Assembly (NCBI GenBank): GCA_963210315.1
Contig: OY723270.1
Location: 2,046,001-2,110,000 of the forward strand
Direction of reading: 5' to 3'
DNA length: 64,000 bases
From: Rhynchopus euleeides
Taxonomy: Eukaryota; Euglenozoa; Diplonemea; Diplonemida; Diplonemidae
Shown here one piece after another: positions 10,812-21,010 of the stretch (position 1 is its first letter; every line of letters begins with the position of its first letter). Below the pieces are notes generated by a model that was given only the letters and a program-made list of their open reading frames with translations, made no database searches and was not told where the DNA came from. A program made the position numbers and the translations under genes.

Positions 10812-12673
10812 GGGGGGGGGGGTTGGGGGCTGACATGCAGCGAAGCGTTTCTTTAGATTGCAGCGTTTTCCCTCCCCTCCCCTTCCCGCCCTCCCACATC
10901 TATGCAGGATAAGCGTCTTAATTCCCCCAGAAGGCGGCTTCTGGATGTGTCCCCTGTCCCCCCGCCCTTCCCTACTCCCACCCCACCTTGCCATGAATGA
11001 ATACCCCCTGCAGCAGAAAAAGGTCGGGTCGGGTGTTGGCAACACAACTCCACCTGTCACAGGACACACTCAGTGTGGAGGAGGTGAGAAATGGCGCTTT
11101 GTTTTCAGGGGCTCGCTCGCTACCTTCCCCCACACCCCCCCCCCCCACTCCCTCACTGTGTAAATCACCAACACACAGCACATGGAGTCTTCCTGCGGCA
11201 ACCCGTGTGTGTTCCGCGGTTCCCCCCTTCCCCCTTCCCCCTTTAGATCCTTCTTCCCCTCTAGATGGATGTGTGTGTGTGTCCCCTCGAGAAAGTGGTG
11301 GACATCGGGGCCTTTTTGCTTGTTGCGCCCTGCACTGCACAGTAAAAATATGGTGGGTGTGTCGGTGATAGACTATCCACCACACCAAAGTGGGTGTTAT
11401 GTTCGAGAAGAGACGGGGCGTGAATTCCTTTCGGCTTCCGGGAGGGAAGGGTGTATTGTGCGGCCTTTGCAACCCGAGAGACCAATGTGTCAGCAAGCAT
11501 TTGCTTGGTTCCGGCTCCTCAATGAATTTCACCTTCTTCTGTGCAGACCACACCTCATGAGGTTGGGTGCAATCTCTTGAATGTACCTTGTGCAGGTGTT
11601 GTCGCCTGCCTGCAGGACCCTCGAGCACGACAGGTGAGGACGCCAAAATCAGATGATTCGGGAAAGATTTGTGCCTTACGAAAAGGCCTTGATCAGACCG
11701 GTCACCATGTAGCCTTGTTTCTTCTAGGGAGAGGAGAGCGAAGAAGAATGGCTGGAGATTCCGAAAAGTCGGCCTAACCCTTGAACTTCACGAGGTGCTA
11801 GGCTGAAGGCATTCTTCAGAATTCGAACAAGGCGAACATTTCGATCCCAGTTTCTTGGTGGGAGGGCCTGAAATACAGAGTCACGAGTCGCGACAGCTTG
11901 TGACGAGGGGTGCCCCGTTTCTCGTCACCGGTGCCACAGGGTCTGGCCCACGCTCCATTTATGCTGCCACCCCGCACTGGTGGTCCAGGCACACTGGGCG
12001 ACACAACGCGACAGGGTCCTCACCCCTCCCTCCCACGCTGCAACCGATGTGCCCGTTGGCAGGGCTCCGTTCCCCACCACCACCCCCACGCCCTCCCGAC
12101 CTCGCCCCTCCCAGCCCCCACCGAACCCCCACCCCACGCTGGCACGGATGTGGACACGTTGCACTTCACCACAGCCACACGTGCTCCGCACACCACTAGC
12201 CTCCCCCATCACAGGAGTTGCGGTTTTGTGTGTGGAAGCGTCAACGCATCACAAACATTACGAGTCAAGAGCGGCTGCACTGGACTGACTGGAGTGACAT
12301 TTTCTGTGTCTCTCGCTATCTCATGCACATCCGCTCCACACCCACACCATAGCAGCAGGCTCTAGGGCGGTGGAAGCTTCACCGCATCATGACCACCGAA
12401 AGAAGGAAGTACAGTTGCTACTCTTTTGGAGGTGTTCATCTTTCAAAGAGCCAGTCGTAATTATCGAATGCTAGGCCTGTGTGCTTCTTCCTCCCTTTTT
12501 CTCACACTCACGGGGCCGCCAACCACCACCACCACACCACACCACCACCACCCCGCGACAGGCGGGAGGGTCCGCGAGGGTTCCACAGAGGAAGCCCCCC
12601 CTTTCTAGCGAGAGCTCCTCAGGACTTTCTTTCGCGCCTTCCGGAGGGGGTGTTCTTCCTCGCCCCCCCCCCC
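10812..12673. other. Intergenic, repeat remnants, no gene recognised
   Basis: Starts with a G run after FB-b. Short frames overlap on both strands without recognisable domains. 12325-12425 (aggctctaggg followed by gtggaagc and gcatcat) is shared with 29425-29510 and 47463-47548, and 12225-12300 is a diverged 3' part of repeat R1. C-rich tracts at 12060-12150 and 12520-12560. Confidence 0.45.
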
Positions 12674-13380
12674 TATATATATCACGGTGGGATCTTGTAA
12701 ATTTTACATGTATAACTACAAGTATATACATGTATTATACATGTATAATACTTGCATGTCAACTATTATACATGTATAATACATGTATATGCCTGAAATA
12801 TACATGTAAAATACATGTATATCAAGTAAAAATACAAGTATAATACTTGCATGTCAACTATTATACTTGTATTTTTACTTGATATACATGTATTTTACAT
12901 GTATATTTCAGGCATTTACATGTATTTTACATGTATAATACTTGTCATGCAAGTATTATACATGTAAAATACTTGCATGACAAGTAAAATACATGTATAA
13001 TACTTGCATGACAAGTAAAATACTTGCATGCAAGTAAAATACATGTATTTTACTTGCATGCAAGTATTTTACTTGTCATGCAAGTATTTTACATGTATAA
13101 TACTTGCATGACAAGTATTATACATGTAAAATACATGTAAATGCCTGAAATATACATGTAAAATACATGTATATCAAGTAAAAATACAAGTATAATAGTT
13201 GACATGCAAGTATTATACTTGTATTTTTACTTGATATACATGTATTTTACATGTATATTTCAGGCATATACATGTATTATACATGTATAATAGTTGACAT
13301 GCAAGTATTATACATGTATAATACATGTATATACTTGTAGTTATACATGTAAAATTTACAAGATCCCACCGTGATATATA
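12674..13380. mobile_element. Foldback element FB-f made of ACATGT/CATGCAAG words
   Basis: The outer ends, ATCACGGTGGGATC at 12681 and its reverse complement ending at 13375, are inverted. Everything between is built from tacatgtat, acttgcatgcaagt and linking AT-rich words, arranged as nested palindromes; for example the block between tgcctgaaatatac and gtatatttcaggc is itself palindromic. Sequence composition is unlike the surrounding GC-rich DNA and nothing here codes. Flanked by TATA-rich sequence, so a TA target is possible but not provable. Confidence 0.75.
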
Positions 13381-13567
13381 CACCCTTCGATCGCCAACCC
13401 CCTCCCCCCCGAGGGGTTCGGGTGGAGCAGGCCTGGGGTGACGTAGCAGGGAGGGAGCGAGGGAGAGAAGCCCTCTGTGTCTGTCTTCTTCCCTTCTTCC
13501 CTTCTTCGCTGCACTTTGGGTGAAGCGGGTGACCCCCTCCTCCTGAAGCGGCATCTACACCTATTCC

Positions 13568-13661
13568 CTGTGGAGAAGCGTGCAACGCGACAACCAAAAG
13601 GAAATCCCATCAGAGCGGTTGTGGCGCTGTAGAAGTGACAGGGCGCTTTTCAGTTGTCGAA
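13568..13661 (+). promoter_or_regulatory. R1-derived leader with candidate splice acceptor
   Basis: The 3' part of dispersed repeat R1 (agaagcg...aacgc, aaaaggaaatc, catcagagcggttgt, gggcgctttt) lies directly ahead of the J-domain/UPF0301 start codon. It ends in gcgcttttcAG at 13642-13652, a pyrimidine-rich tract plus AG only 12 nt before the ATG. This could serve as a cis- or trans-splice acceptor. The repeat match is seen; the function is inference. Confidence 0.4.
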
Positions 13662-13663
13662 CC

Positions 13664-14578
13664 ATGAAGCTCACCCGCCGCCTGCTTGCTGCAGCGGCTG
13701 CAGAGGGGTGCGGCATCGGCAGCGCGTTCGACACCCTGGGTCTGCACCCCGCAGCCACACGGCACGACGTGAAGGAGCGGTTCCACCAGCTCGCCCGCAT
13801 CTACCACCCTGACGTGGGTGGCTCCCAGTCGCAGTTCCGCGACATCCACACGGCTTACCTCGAGGTGATGCGGGGGCTGGGCGAGGGCCGCGCCAACCCC
13901 ACCACCTCCTCCACAGCAGCGCCGCACCCCCACAGGTCGGGCGAGGCGAGCCCTTCATCTGCTCAGGGTCACAGCGGGTCGCCTTGCTCTGAAGGCAGCC
14001 CGGGGGGCCGGGCGTCCGGGACCCTCAGGGGTGTGGCAGGCTCGCTGGTGTTCAGCTCTGGGTGCCCGCTGTCGTCGACGCGGCAGCCGCACATCAAGCA
14101 CCCGGAGTGCCTCGCGGGGCTGGGGAAGGGCTCTGCGCTGCTGGGGACCCGCATGGGGTTTGCGGGTCTTGTTGTGTACATCATATCCTGCAGCAGGCGT
14201 GGCGCGTCGGGCGTTGTTATCAACCAGCCGTGGGAGCTGAGCGGCCCCTTTTCGGAAGGCACCTGGACCGGTTGTGGCGGGTCTGTGGAGTGCGACACGG
14301 CGGTGACTGTGGTGAAGGACTCCGGCCACCTCTGCCTCGACCCCGCCCCGTCCGACCTGGCTGCGCCCGACGTGGCGAGGGTTTACGCGGGGTACGTCAC
14401 GTGGGGACCCTCGCAGCTGGAGCGCGAGGTGCTGCTGCAGGACTGGGGTGTGCTGCAGCCTGGCAGGGATGTGGAGGCGCTGCTGTGTGCTCCCCCGCTG
14501 GAGGTGGAGGGGCGGGCCCGCGCCGCGGCACGCATGGTGCCTCCAGGGGTGTCTGACTTGGATGAGATCTGGGGGTGA
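13664..14578 (+). CDS. J-domain and UPF0301 (YqgE/AlgH) fusion protein
   Basis: 304 aa from ATG 13664. Residues about 21-69 form a J-domain-like segment (FDTLGLHPAATRHDVKERF, then the HPD triad at 48-50, then FRDIHTAYLEVM), the region by which DnaJ-type proteins stimulate Hsp70. A Ser/Pro/Gly-rich linker (80-125) follows. Residues about 155-275 match the UPF0301/YqgE-AlgH family: GVVINQPW at 183-190 and GYVTWGPSQLEREVLLQDW at 243-261. UPF0301 has a known fold but no settled biochemical function. The N-terminus (MKLTRRLLAAAAAEG) is basic/alanine-rich without acids, compatible with an organellar presequence. Both domains appear complete, and the frame has no breaks. No role is claimed beyond a possible link between an Hsp70 machine and UPF0301. 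Confidence 0.85.
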   Translation: MKLTRRLLAAAAAEGCGIGSAFDTLGLHPAATRHDVKERFHQLARIYHPDVGGSQSQFRDIHTAYLEVMRGLGEGRANPTTSSTAAPHPHRSGEASPSSAQGHSGSPCSEGSPGGRASGTLRGVAGSLVFSSGCPLSSTRQPHIKHPECLAGLGKGSALLGTRMGFAGLVVYIISCSRRGASGVVINQPWELSGPFSEGTWTGCGGSVECDTAVTVVKDSGHLCLDPAPSDLAAPDVARVYAGYVTWGPSQLEREVLLQDWGVLQPGRDVEALLCAPPLEVEGRARAAARMVPPGVSDLDEIWG

Positions 14579-14745
14579 TGTTCGAAGCTTCGGGGTGGGT
14601 GGGTGGGTGGGTGGGTGGGGTGTTTTGGTCTGGAAGAGAAATGGGGATGGGAAGAGGGGTGGAGGGGTGTGTGGTGCCGCAGTGTCAATACTCTAAGGAG
14701 CTCGAGAATCGGCGATTCGATTCAAGTGATTTCCTTTGTTTTTAT
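14579..14745. other. Downstream of the fusion gene
   Basis: A short ggtgggtgggtgggtgg run (14594-14619) follows the stop codon; nothing else was identified. Confidence 0.4.
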
Positions 14746-15012
14746 GCCATCCAAAACACAGCGCAGCATTGTGTATAGGAGGAAATACGATACTAGAAAG
14801 GACTGGCGTCATCACCTCTGTCATGTTTCCCTTTCTTCGTGCTCCACCACACCTTCTGTACTTCAGACAACACAAACACACAATAGCCGGTCGTGAGATT
14901 TGTGCAGAGGAGTGGTGGAAGCGGTCAACAAAACATTTTTCTCCGTTCCATTTTTGTGTTTCCATAGCGCCAAGTAAGATATCGACAGAAGGACGTCTAG
15001 TACGCGTATTTT
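14746..15012 (+). repeat. Solo, decayed A-B terminal repeat of the YR retroelement
   Basis: Reads gccatccaaaacacagcgc through ccttctgtacttcagacaac and gtggtggaagcggtcaac to aggacgtctagtacgcgta. This is the same order as A2-B2 of the element at 31350-37034, in the opposite coordinate orientation and with scattered substitutions. No internal ORFs accompany it, so it looks like an old solo terminal repeat left by recombination. Confidence 0.65.
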
Positions 15013-15865
15013 TGCAAACAATGGCCACCGCTGCCGCTGCGAGGGTCGACAGTCCCACTGGCCCGGCTCAGGAAGCTACCGCAAAGAATAGCTTAGATAA
15101 ACCATATACACGAACACAACAGTGCAGGTCGAAAAGAATGCGGCCTTTCGTACTTCCCAGCCTCAACCCCTTCTGGGTCAACTTTCCTTTTGTTCTGTTG
15201 CGCTGACTATTCTCCACACAACAATGCAATTGCATTTTACCGCGTCCTTGATCTCCTCCGTGCCCCACCCCCAGCACGGGGCAGTGCAAAACAGTGGCCA
15301 AAACTCACCGGGGTGAGCTTCGGCAAGATTCGTGTATTTCAGACACAACCTGCATAACGAGTGAAGGGTGGGCCTATATCTCACCGTGCCTGAACACGTT
15401 GCTGCATGATGACCGATGCACCTCCTGGGGCCATGCCTGGCTGCCGTGTCCTGTGATATTGTGTGTGTCTCCGGCGACATCAACAGGAGTGTGTGCTGAG
15501 CGGAGTTCGCATGAGGGGCAGGCGGGGCCCTATCATACGAGGTTCGGTGCGTCTGTACATTGAAGGCGGCAGTGAATCATCAGCGTTCGCTCGATGTGAC
15601 CTGCACTCAACAAACTTAACGTGCGTGTGTGGGTTTGTGCCACAGAGTTCTTTCAAAATAACCGTGTGTGTGTGTGCCAGTGCGGATATGACACCAAGAG
15701 CAGGCTTCTCGGTGTATTCGACACTCTAATGGTTGCTGTCGCGTGTGTACTGTTATGCCAGGCATTTTATGTTCTGCGTATCGTCAACGAATTGATTGTG
15801 CGTGCTGCTGCGTGCAACTGCTTTGGTAGTAGACGAGGCCCGACTCGGTCTAATCACGGTTCTAT
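15013..15865. other. Intergenic, no gene recognised
   Basis: No domain-bearing frame. The word gacacaacctgcat at about 15340, followed by acga and tgaaggg, recurs at 62056. The stretch 15590-15720 resembles 19895-19990 (gtgtgacct, gtgtgtgtgt, ccacag, atatcaca/atatgaca, tcggtgt), a second low-copy dispersed repeat. Confidence 0.4.
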
Positions 15866-15974
15866 GGGGGCCCTCGCTACGAGTCACTGTGAGTCACGAG
15901 TCGTCAGTTGTCAGCCAAACATGGCTGACTTCTCACTTTTTCTCACTCAGTCACACTTGGTAGCGAGGGCCCCC
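15866..15974. mobile_element. MITE-1, 109 bp, TSD TAT
   Basis: Terminal inverted repeats GGGGGCCCTCGCTAC and GTAGCGAGGGCCCCC, with TAT directly repeated on both sides (15863-15865 and 15975-15977). The interior is partly self-complementary (cagccaaacatggctgac). A same-length copy lies in opposite orientation at 56635-56743 with a different 3-bp duplication. Non-coding. Confidence 0.85.
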
Positions 15975-16282
15975 TATGTGATGCTAATTCGCGTGATCCG
16001 TGTGGTCAGGTTTGTGGCGAACTTTTTCGAAACCCGGTGGTCTTCATCCCCCCTCACGGCATTTCGTTGTGGAACACAAAGGAACGAATACCTATATTGG
16101 CCGTTGGTTGCATCCGCGAGTCTTGAGATGCACGACTTGTCTAAAACGATACTGTCCTTTGCAGGCTGTCTCTGCTGGCACAGTTACATGAGGATTCTCA
16201 CCTGTGTTCTCACGGGACGAGAGAGCTCATCTACAAGGTGCTCCAGCAGGCCCAGCCTTGCCCTGAACGGTTCCTAGGTTAT

Positions 16283-16398
16283 GGGAGCCTTCGCTACGGT
16301 GCCGAATCGGTGCAAGTTGGTGCATCTCTTCCTGTTTTGTAAATTTTAGGTGAAATATCGCGAACTTTGCCGAAGGATTGCCAATAGCGAAGGCCCCT
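16283..16398. mobile_element. MITE-2, older copy (~116 bp)
   Basis: Ends GGGAGCCTTCGCTACGG and TAGCGAAGGCCCC; the inner part cggtgcaagttggtgcat and tcgcgaactttgccga matches the copies at 60956-61063 and 63312-63419. Terminal bases and target duplication have decayed, so limits are approximate. Confidence 0.6.
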
Positions 16399-17750
16399 TT
16401 ATGGGTGGGTTGGGGTTGGGCTTCTGTCTCGATAAGTGTTGAGGTGGTCTGCGTTCTAAACAAAAGCAACGTTTCCGGGTCTTGTATATTTCTCGTTTGT
16501 GGTCCCACTGCTTGTGTTCCCACTCTGGAGGGAAGGTTTCGCTTTGCCACAGGAACCACTCACCCACCCCCCTCCGTGCCCTCTCGCCTTCACACAGGGG
16601 AGGGGGTGTCTGGGAGCTGTCGACGATTTAACCCAAACCGAGTGCTGTGCTGGGGAGGGTTCGACCTCACACACACTTACACCACAGCGGCACGGGTTCC
16701 TGTATGCTATTTCCCTGGTGGGGGCATGGCCCCTGTTTCTCCACCTTCTGGTGCGGTCAGCGATGCGGTCAGCAAACAAAAGGTTCTTTTTTAGGACACA
16801 TTCAGTGTGGCAGTGTGGGAGGGACGTGTCGCTTTGCCAGGGCTCACACACTCGCCTCCGCCACCCCCTCTTGCCTTCACGAGGCGAAGCGTTTGGGAGC
16901 CTTGCCAATGCACAAGCCAAAACCCAAGTGGGGTTGACCTGGCAAAAGCGAACCTTGTTGGAACGATTCTGATTTCAGCGATAATTTGCCGTCTCACAGC
17001 TCCCAGTGAGAGGGTCTGCTGTTCCAAGTTCGCCACATGGGGGGCGTTGTCGAATCCCGCCTCTTCCGTGGACTTCTTTTCTTCCGCGTGAGAGTTTGGT
17101 GCTCCGAACGAAAACCGCATCAGAACACCGCAAGACGTGGTGTCGTACTGGGCATGCTGCAACACATTGTCAAGCCTTGAAGGATGATAGTATCTCGCGT
17201 GAGTCGCCTCAGCCGGCAGCTGCCCACACACACTACACGGAGACGAAACTGGCACAGTTGTGGCACAGGTGCACCTTGATCCCCCTCCTTCCGGCCCCAC
17301 CAACGGCAATGCTGCTGAGCAGCCCCCAGAGGCGCTTTGCATTCATTCCGAAGGTGGTTCCAGGTGCGACCCCCCCTCGAGTTACTTAAGAAATAATCCT
17401 GAATTCCATGTATCCCGAAGTTGACGAACGAAATCCCCCCTCCCCCACACCTGTGTTAGAACCGCGACCTTCAAACCAATGACAGTTCGCAGCTTCCTCC
17501 CCCCCGACGTGCGCTCTCTCTTCTGTTGATCAGCACGGCTGGCACGCCCAGCAGGTGAATTGTGCAGCCCCACACACACCCTTCGTACTCAGCGGCTTGT
17601 GTGCGCTGGCACCCTCGTGCCAACATGAGTCTTATGGTTGAGTGCAGGTCACACGGAGCGTGCTCTGATGCTGCAGCACTGCCACACACACGCGCGCACA
17701 CCCGTCTGCCAGGTCTTCCCCACTCTCACCCCACCCCACCCACCCCCACC
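16399..17750. other. Upstream region of cyclase-like copy 1
   Basis: No independent gene recognised. The cyclase frame is open upstream to 17562, but the extra residues are His/Thr/Pro repeats from CACA-rich DNA and the open frame begins from a non-ATG codon. A pyrimidine-rich segment with cgtctgccAG at 17702-17711, kept in all three cyclase copies, is a candidate acceptor 40 nt ahead of the ATG. Confidence 0.45.
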
Positions 17751-19448
17751 ATGGGCTGCATGGAGAACATCCTCTCGATGGACGGGGTGCTCAAAGGGAG
17801 GGAGCGTGCGAACAGGAGGACGATGTTCTTCACCGGGTGCTGCCTCATGGTGCTGCTTCTGCTATCCTTGCTCCAGGTGCACAAGTTTTCACCGGTGGGT
17901 ATCAGTGCTATTGTCACAGTGTTGCTCCCGACAGCTGTGGTGCTTGTGGTTCTGTGTGCGAAGCGGCCTGTCCCATCTGTGTTGATCATCTTGTGGATCG
18001 CCGCTCTTTCCACGGGTATCATCCTCACAGACATAGTACAGCTATCCAACCTGCGCCCGTCATACTGGCCATTCTTTGTGATGATCGTTGACTTCTCTCT
18101 TGTGCTTCAGCTGGAGCACTGGGTATCCGTGGCACTCATCGTCCTGACGTCTGTCTGGCTGATTGTTGCGGGGCTCGAGTCGTGGCTGCGGTTCGGGTTG
18201 TTTGAAATTCCTGGCACGCCATCAGCCGAGCAGCGCAGATCAAACTTGGACCTGCTCGTGGGTTGCACCAATCTGCCTTGCCCGAACATTACGGAACGTT
18301 TCTTCCTCGACACCACTATGAACCTGGTGGTGCTTCTGGTGGACTTTGCTGCGACGCGCGGGTTTGCCCACGAGGTGGAGAAGGAACGCGAGTCCATGGC
18401 ACAGACCATCACAATTGTCGAAACTGTGGCAGAGCTTCTGGCGGGGTACGACGTCGATGCGGTTGCCAGCATCCTCTCAACCGCTGACGGAAGCCTGCCT
18501 GCAGCAATGCACAAAGCGCTGCAGAACTTGGAGTCAAACCTGAGGATGTACCGCCCCTACCTCCCGAGTTCCTGCCTGCCCTTCGATTCAGACAAAGCTT
18601 CAACAGCGGGAGGCAGCAGTGCTGCTCTGAGGTCAGAACCGAGCAGCCTGATAGAGTTCACCCCGTCATCACGTTGCCATCTGCAGTCAACAAAGGTGAC
18701 CCTTCTGGTGGCGAACATGCAGGACACAACCACACGTCTCAGGAGCAGCCCCATGGCCTTCTTTGAGTGGTTCGGTTCTGCGATCAGCGCAGTGCTCAAG
18801 TCTGTGGAGCCACACCGTGGGGTTGTCGACGACTTCCTCGGTGACCGCATCTTCGCGTCCTTCAACGCGTCGCGCCCCTGCGCTGTACACGCCACAAACG
18901 CAGCTTCTTCGGCAAAAGACATCCTCTGCAGACTGCCTGAAGGTCTCAACATCGGGCTGGCCTCGGGACTTGCGTGGTGCGGTGACACTGGGTGCGCGCA
19001 GATGCGGCGATTCAGCGTTCTCGGGCACATCACTTCTGTGACGCAGGCGATGGAGCGTGTGGGTCGTGCCATGGGCATCTCCATCCTGTGCGACCATGCT
19101 GTGCACTGCGATTCCTCGCACCAGCACCCAGCAAGGCTTCTTCCCCGTGCCGTGCGTCTCGAGAAGAATGTCCCCGGAGACCTTAGCCACACCGTCACAG
19201 CTGTTGTGGGTGATTGGAAGGACGGGTTGTACCGTGTGTACGAGTTCGACGCGAATGATGGGGAATTTCGATCTTCAGGCTGCGAATGGATGTACGACTT
19301 GGAGCGGGCGTCTTCCAAGTGGGAATCCTACAATGCAACGATCCGGAAGTTCTTGAAAGGGGAGGACGTGAAGGGGGACCTGGACCCACTTCTCGAGGAA
19401 CGCATCAGCCTGTTGGGCAGTGTCAGGCCACTCGTCATGTTGTTGTAG
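17751..19448 (+). CDS. Six-TM protein with degenerate class III cyclase domain, copy 1
   Basis: 565 aa from ATG 17751 (ccaccATGg). MGC at the N-terminus fits a myristoylation/palmitoylation signal. Hydrophobic segments at about 24-42, 49-70, 76-94, 104-121, 123-142 and 188-200 suggest six membrane passes. A charged helix (about 205-270) ends in the MYRPYLPSS motif often seen ahead of protist cyclase domains, then a cyclase homology domain covers about 312-450. Within it KVTLLVANM stands where active enzymes have an Asp (Asn322 here), VVDDFLGDRIFA keeps the second metal region, and GHITSVTQAMER replaces the usual GD.VN.A.R, so the purine Asp and transition-state Asn/Arg appear missing. The fold is probably kept and catalysis lost, making a membrane-bound regulatory or partner subunit plausible. 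Family assignment is good; inactivity is inference from by-eye alignment. Confidence 0.82.
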   Translation: MGCMENILSMDGVLKGRERANRRTMFFTGCCLMVLLLLSLLQVHKFSPVGISAIVTVLLPTAVVLVVLCAKRPVPSVLIILWIAALSTGIILTDIVQLSNLRPSYWPFFVMIVDFSLVLQLEHWVSVALIVLTSVWLIVAGLESWLRFGLFEIPGTPSAEQRRSNLDLLVGCTNLPCPNITERFFLDTTMNLVVLLVDFAATRGFAHEVEKERESMAQTITIVETVAELLAGYDVDAVASILSTADGSLPAAMHKALQNLESNLRMYRPYLPSSCLPFDSDKASTAGGSSAALRSEPSSLIEFTPSSRCHLQSTKVTLLVANMQDTTTRLRSSPMAFFEWFGSAISAVLKSVEPHRGVVDDFLGDRIFASFNASRPCAVHATNAASSAKDILCRLPEGLNIGLASGLAWCGDTGCAQMRRFSVLGHITSVTQAMERVGRAMGISILCDHAVHCDSSHQHPARLLPRAVRLEKNVPGDLSHTVTAVVGDWKDGLYRVYEFDANDGEFRSSGCEWMYDLERASSKWESYNATIRKFLKGEDVKGDLDPLLEERISLLGSVRPLVMLL

Positions 19449-20118
19449 GGATGCACCGCACCCCTTTCTCTCCCTCTCTCCGAGCTACACGCGGAGACTT
19501 ACCACCTCACGCAACAACCACCTGCAAACAAGTTATTTCTGTCTCCCTCTCTCTCTCTCTCTCTCGATTAGCGGGAAGCAGAAGCGCGATCTGCTACGCG
19601 AGACATACGTCAGGTTGCAGTTGGTGCCAACACCAAACAGCTACTGATTGTATCTCATGCGGAACAACGCTGGTCGGTGTCGTTCGATCGCAGAAGACCC
19701 TCACACTTTATGTTCTGTTGTGTTGCAGGAAATGGTTCGGCTTTTGTGTGGGGGGCGTGCGCCAACGCAGAAGAAACCATCAAGGTTGATTCATCAGAGC
19801 TGTTGTTTGTAAGTAAAATTGCACTTCCACTTCTACTGCTACTTTTCTGCGTGTGTGTCGGGTAGAGGCGATGCGACAGTGGAGCAGCACCAGAGCTCGC
19901 TCGGTGTGACCTACACTAAAAAGATAAGCGCGTGTGTGTGTGTTCCACAGTGGATATCACATCATGAGCAAGTGCTCGGTGTGCTCGACACGTAAGGGGT
20001 TCTCGCTACCAGCAGAGCTCACCACAGGTCGTCAGTTAGTGAGGGGAAGTGGGCCGTTGCTAACTTTTTATCACTCAGTCACGCCTGGCAGCGATGTCCT
20101 CCGTTGTTTTGTACCGTA
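19449..20118. other. Downstream of cyclase copy 1: (CT)n and decayed MITE
   Basis: A (CT)n microsatellite at 19540-19565 follows a stretch (gcggagacttaccacctcac) shared with 30410-30490. 19755-19810 resembles the 3' part of R1. 19993-20100 is a degenerate MITE-1 copy (ttctcgctaccagc to ggcagcgatgtcc). No gene. Confidence 0.5.
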
Positions 20119-21010
20119 CCTACCCCCCCCCGTGTTTAAGTCCCCTATCCAAACGTCAAAATCGGGGCCAAGGGGACTTAAACACATCGGAGGGGACTTA
20201 AACACGCCTGCCACCTGTTTCCTGAGGGAACCGGGAAGAGGCCGTATTATATCGATTCCGAGGCACATCTGGACAGATTCTGGGGACCTGGGTGCTGGGG
20301 CCTCAAACCCCTTTGCCTCTCACACTACTTCAGAGCCACCCTACTCTGCCAAGCACTGCCCATAACCACTGACTTGGGGTGGTCAGGCTGCCAAAGCTGC
20401 AGGGCAAGCAACCAAGGGGGCCTGAAGCGCAAGAGATGTCGTGCCTCAGGGGTTGATGCCAGCCCTGGGAGGTGTCAAGCTTTCCGCTAGATGTCCCATG
20501 GGAGATGGCATGTCCCCTGGGCCAACCGACGTTCTCCCCTGGGAGACGGGACACACGGCTCAGGCGGGGCCAGCTGGGGGTGGCAGTATGGGTGGCGTGG
20601 GGATCCGAGGGCGCTGAGCACTGGCACACTGCGGCCCTCGCCACTGCTAGCAGCCCCGCTGTGCCGCAGAATTGATTCCCGACTCCAGTGCGACAAGAGG
20701 GGCTGGCGCACGACCTGCATCGCACACAGCGAGGCTGTGGATGAGGACGAGCGACGTGACCCGGACTGCCCCCTGCGGGGCAGTCCGGGCCACGTGCGGG
20801 TATCCGAAGCCCCCAGGCTCCCTCCCTGGCCTCCACACGTGCCTCACATCCTGGTGGTCCGCCAACGGACACCTGGAAAAATCGAGAAAAAATGCCCCCC
20901 AACCAAACTACTAGACCGGGGTGTTTAAGTCCCTTCGGGAAAATTGGCCGCTGAGGGGACTTAAACACATCATATGGATAGGGGACTTAAACACGGGGGG
21001 GGGGGGTAGG
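20119..21010 (-). mobile_element. TE1 copy 1, ~0.9-kb TA-flanked element
   Basis: Ends CCTACCCCC... and ...GGGGGTAGG. TA is at the left (20117-20118); the right flank is replaced by TE3, whose end overlaps TE1's TAGG. Both ends carry repeated, alternately oriented copies of GTGTTTAAGTCCCC. It is inverted relative to the copies at 24935, 42978 and 59519. A 212-codon frame inside is kept in most copies but has no recognisable domain and overlaps equally open antisense frames, so it is not called a gene. Confidence 0.8.

Noticed and set aside
14746-14940. Spliced-leader RNA gene suggested by ttctgtacttcag
   Set aside because: The word belongs to the A repeat of the YR retroelement; no donor, Sm site or tandem arrangement is seen.
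15621-16277. 218-codon plus-strand frame
   Set aside because: Runs straight through the MITE at 15866-15974 and has no domain.
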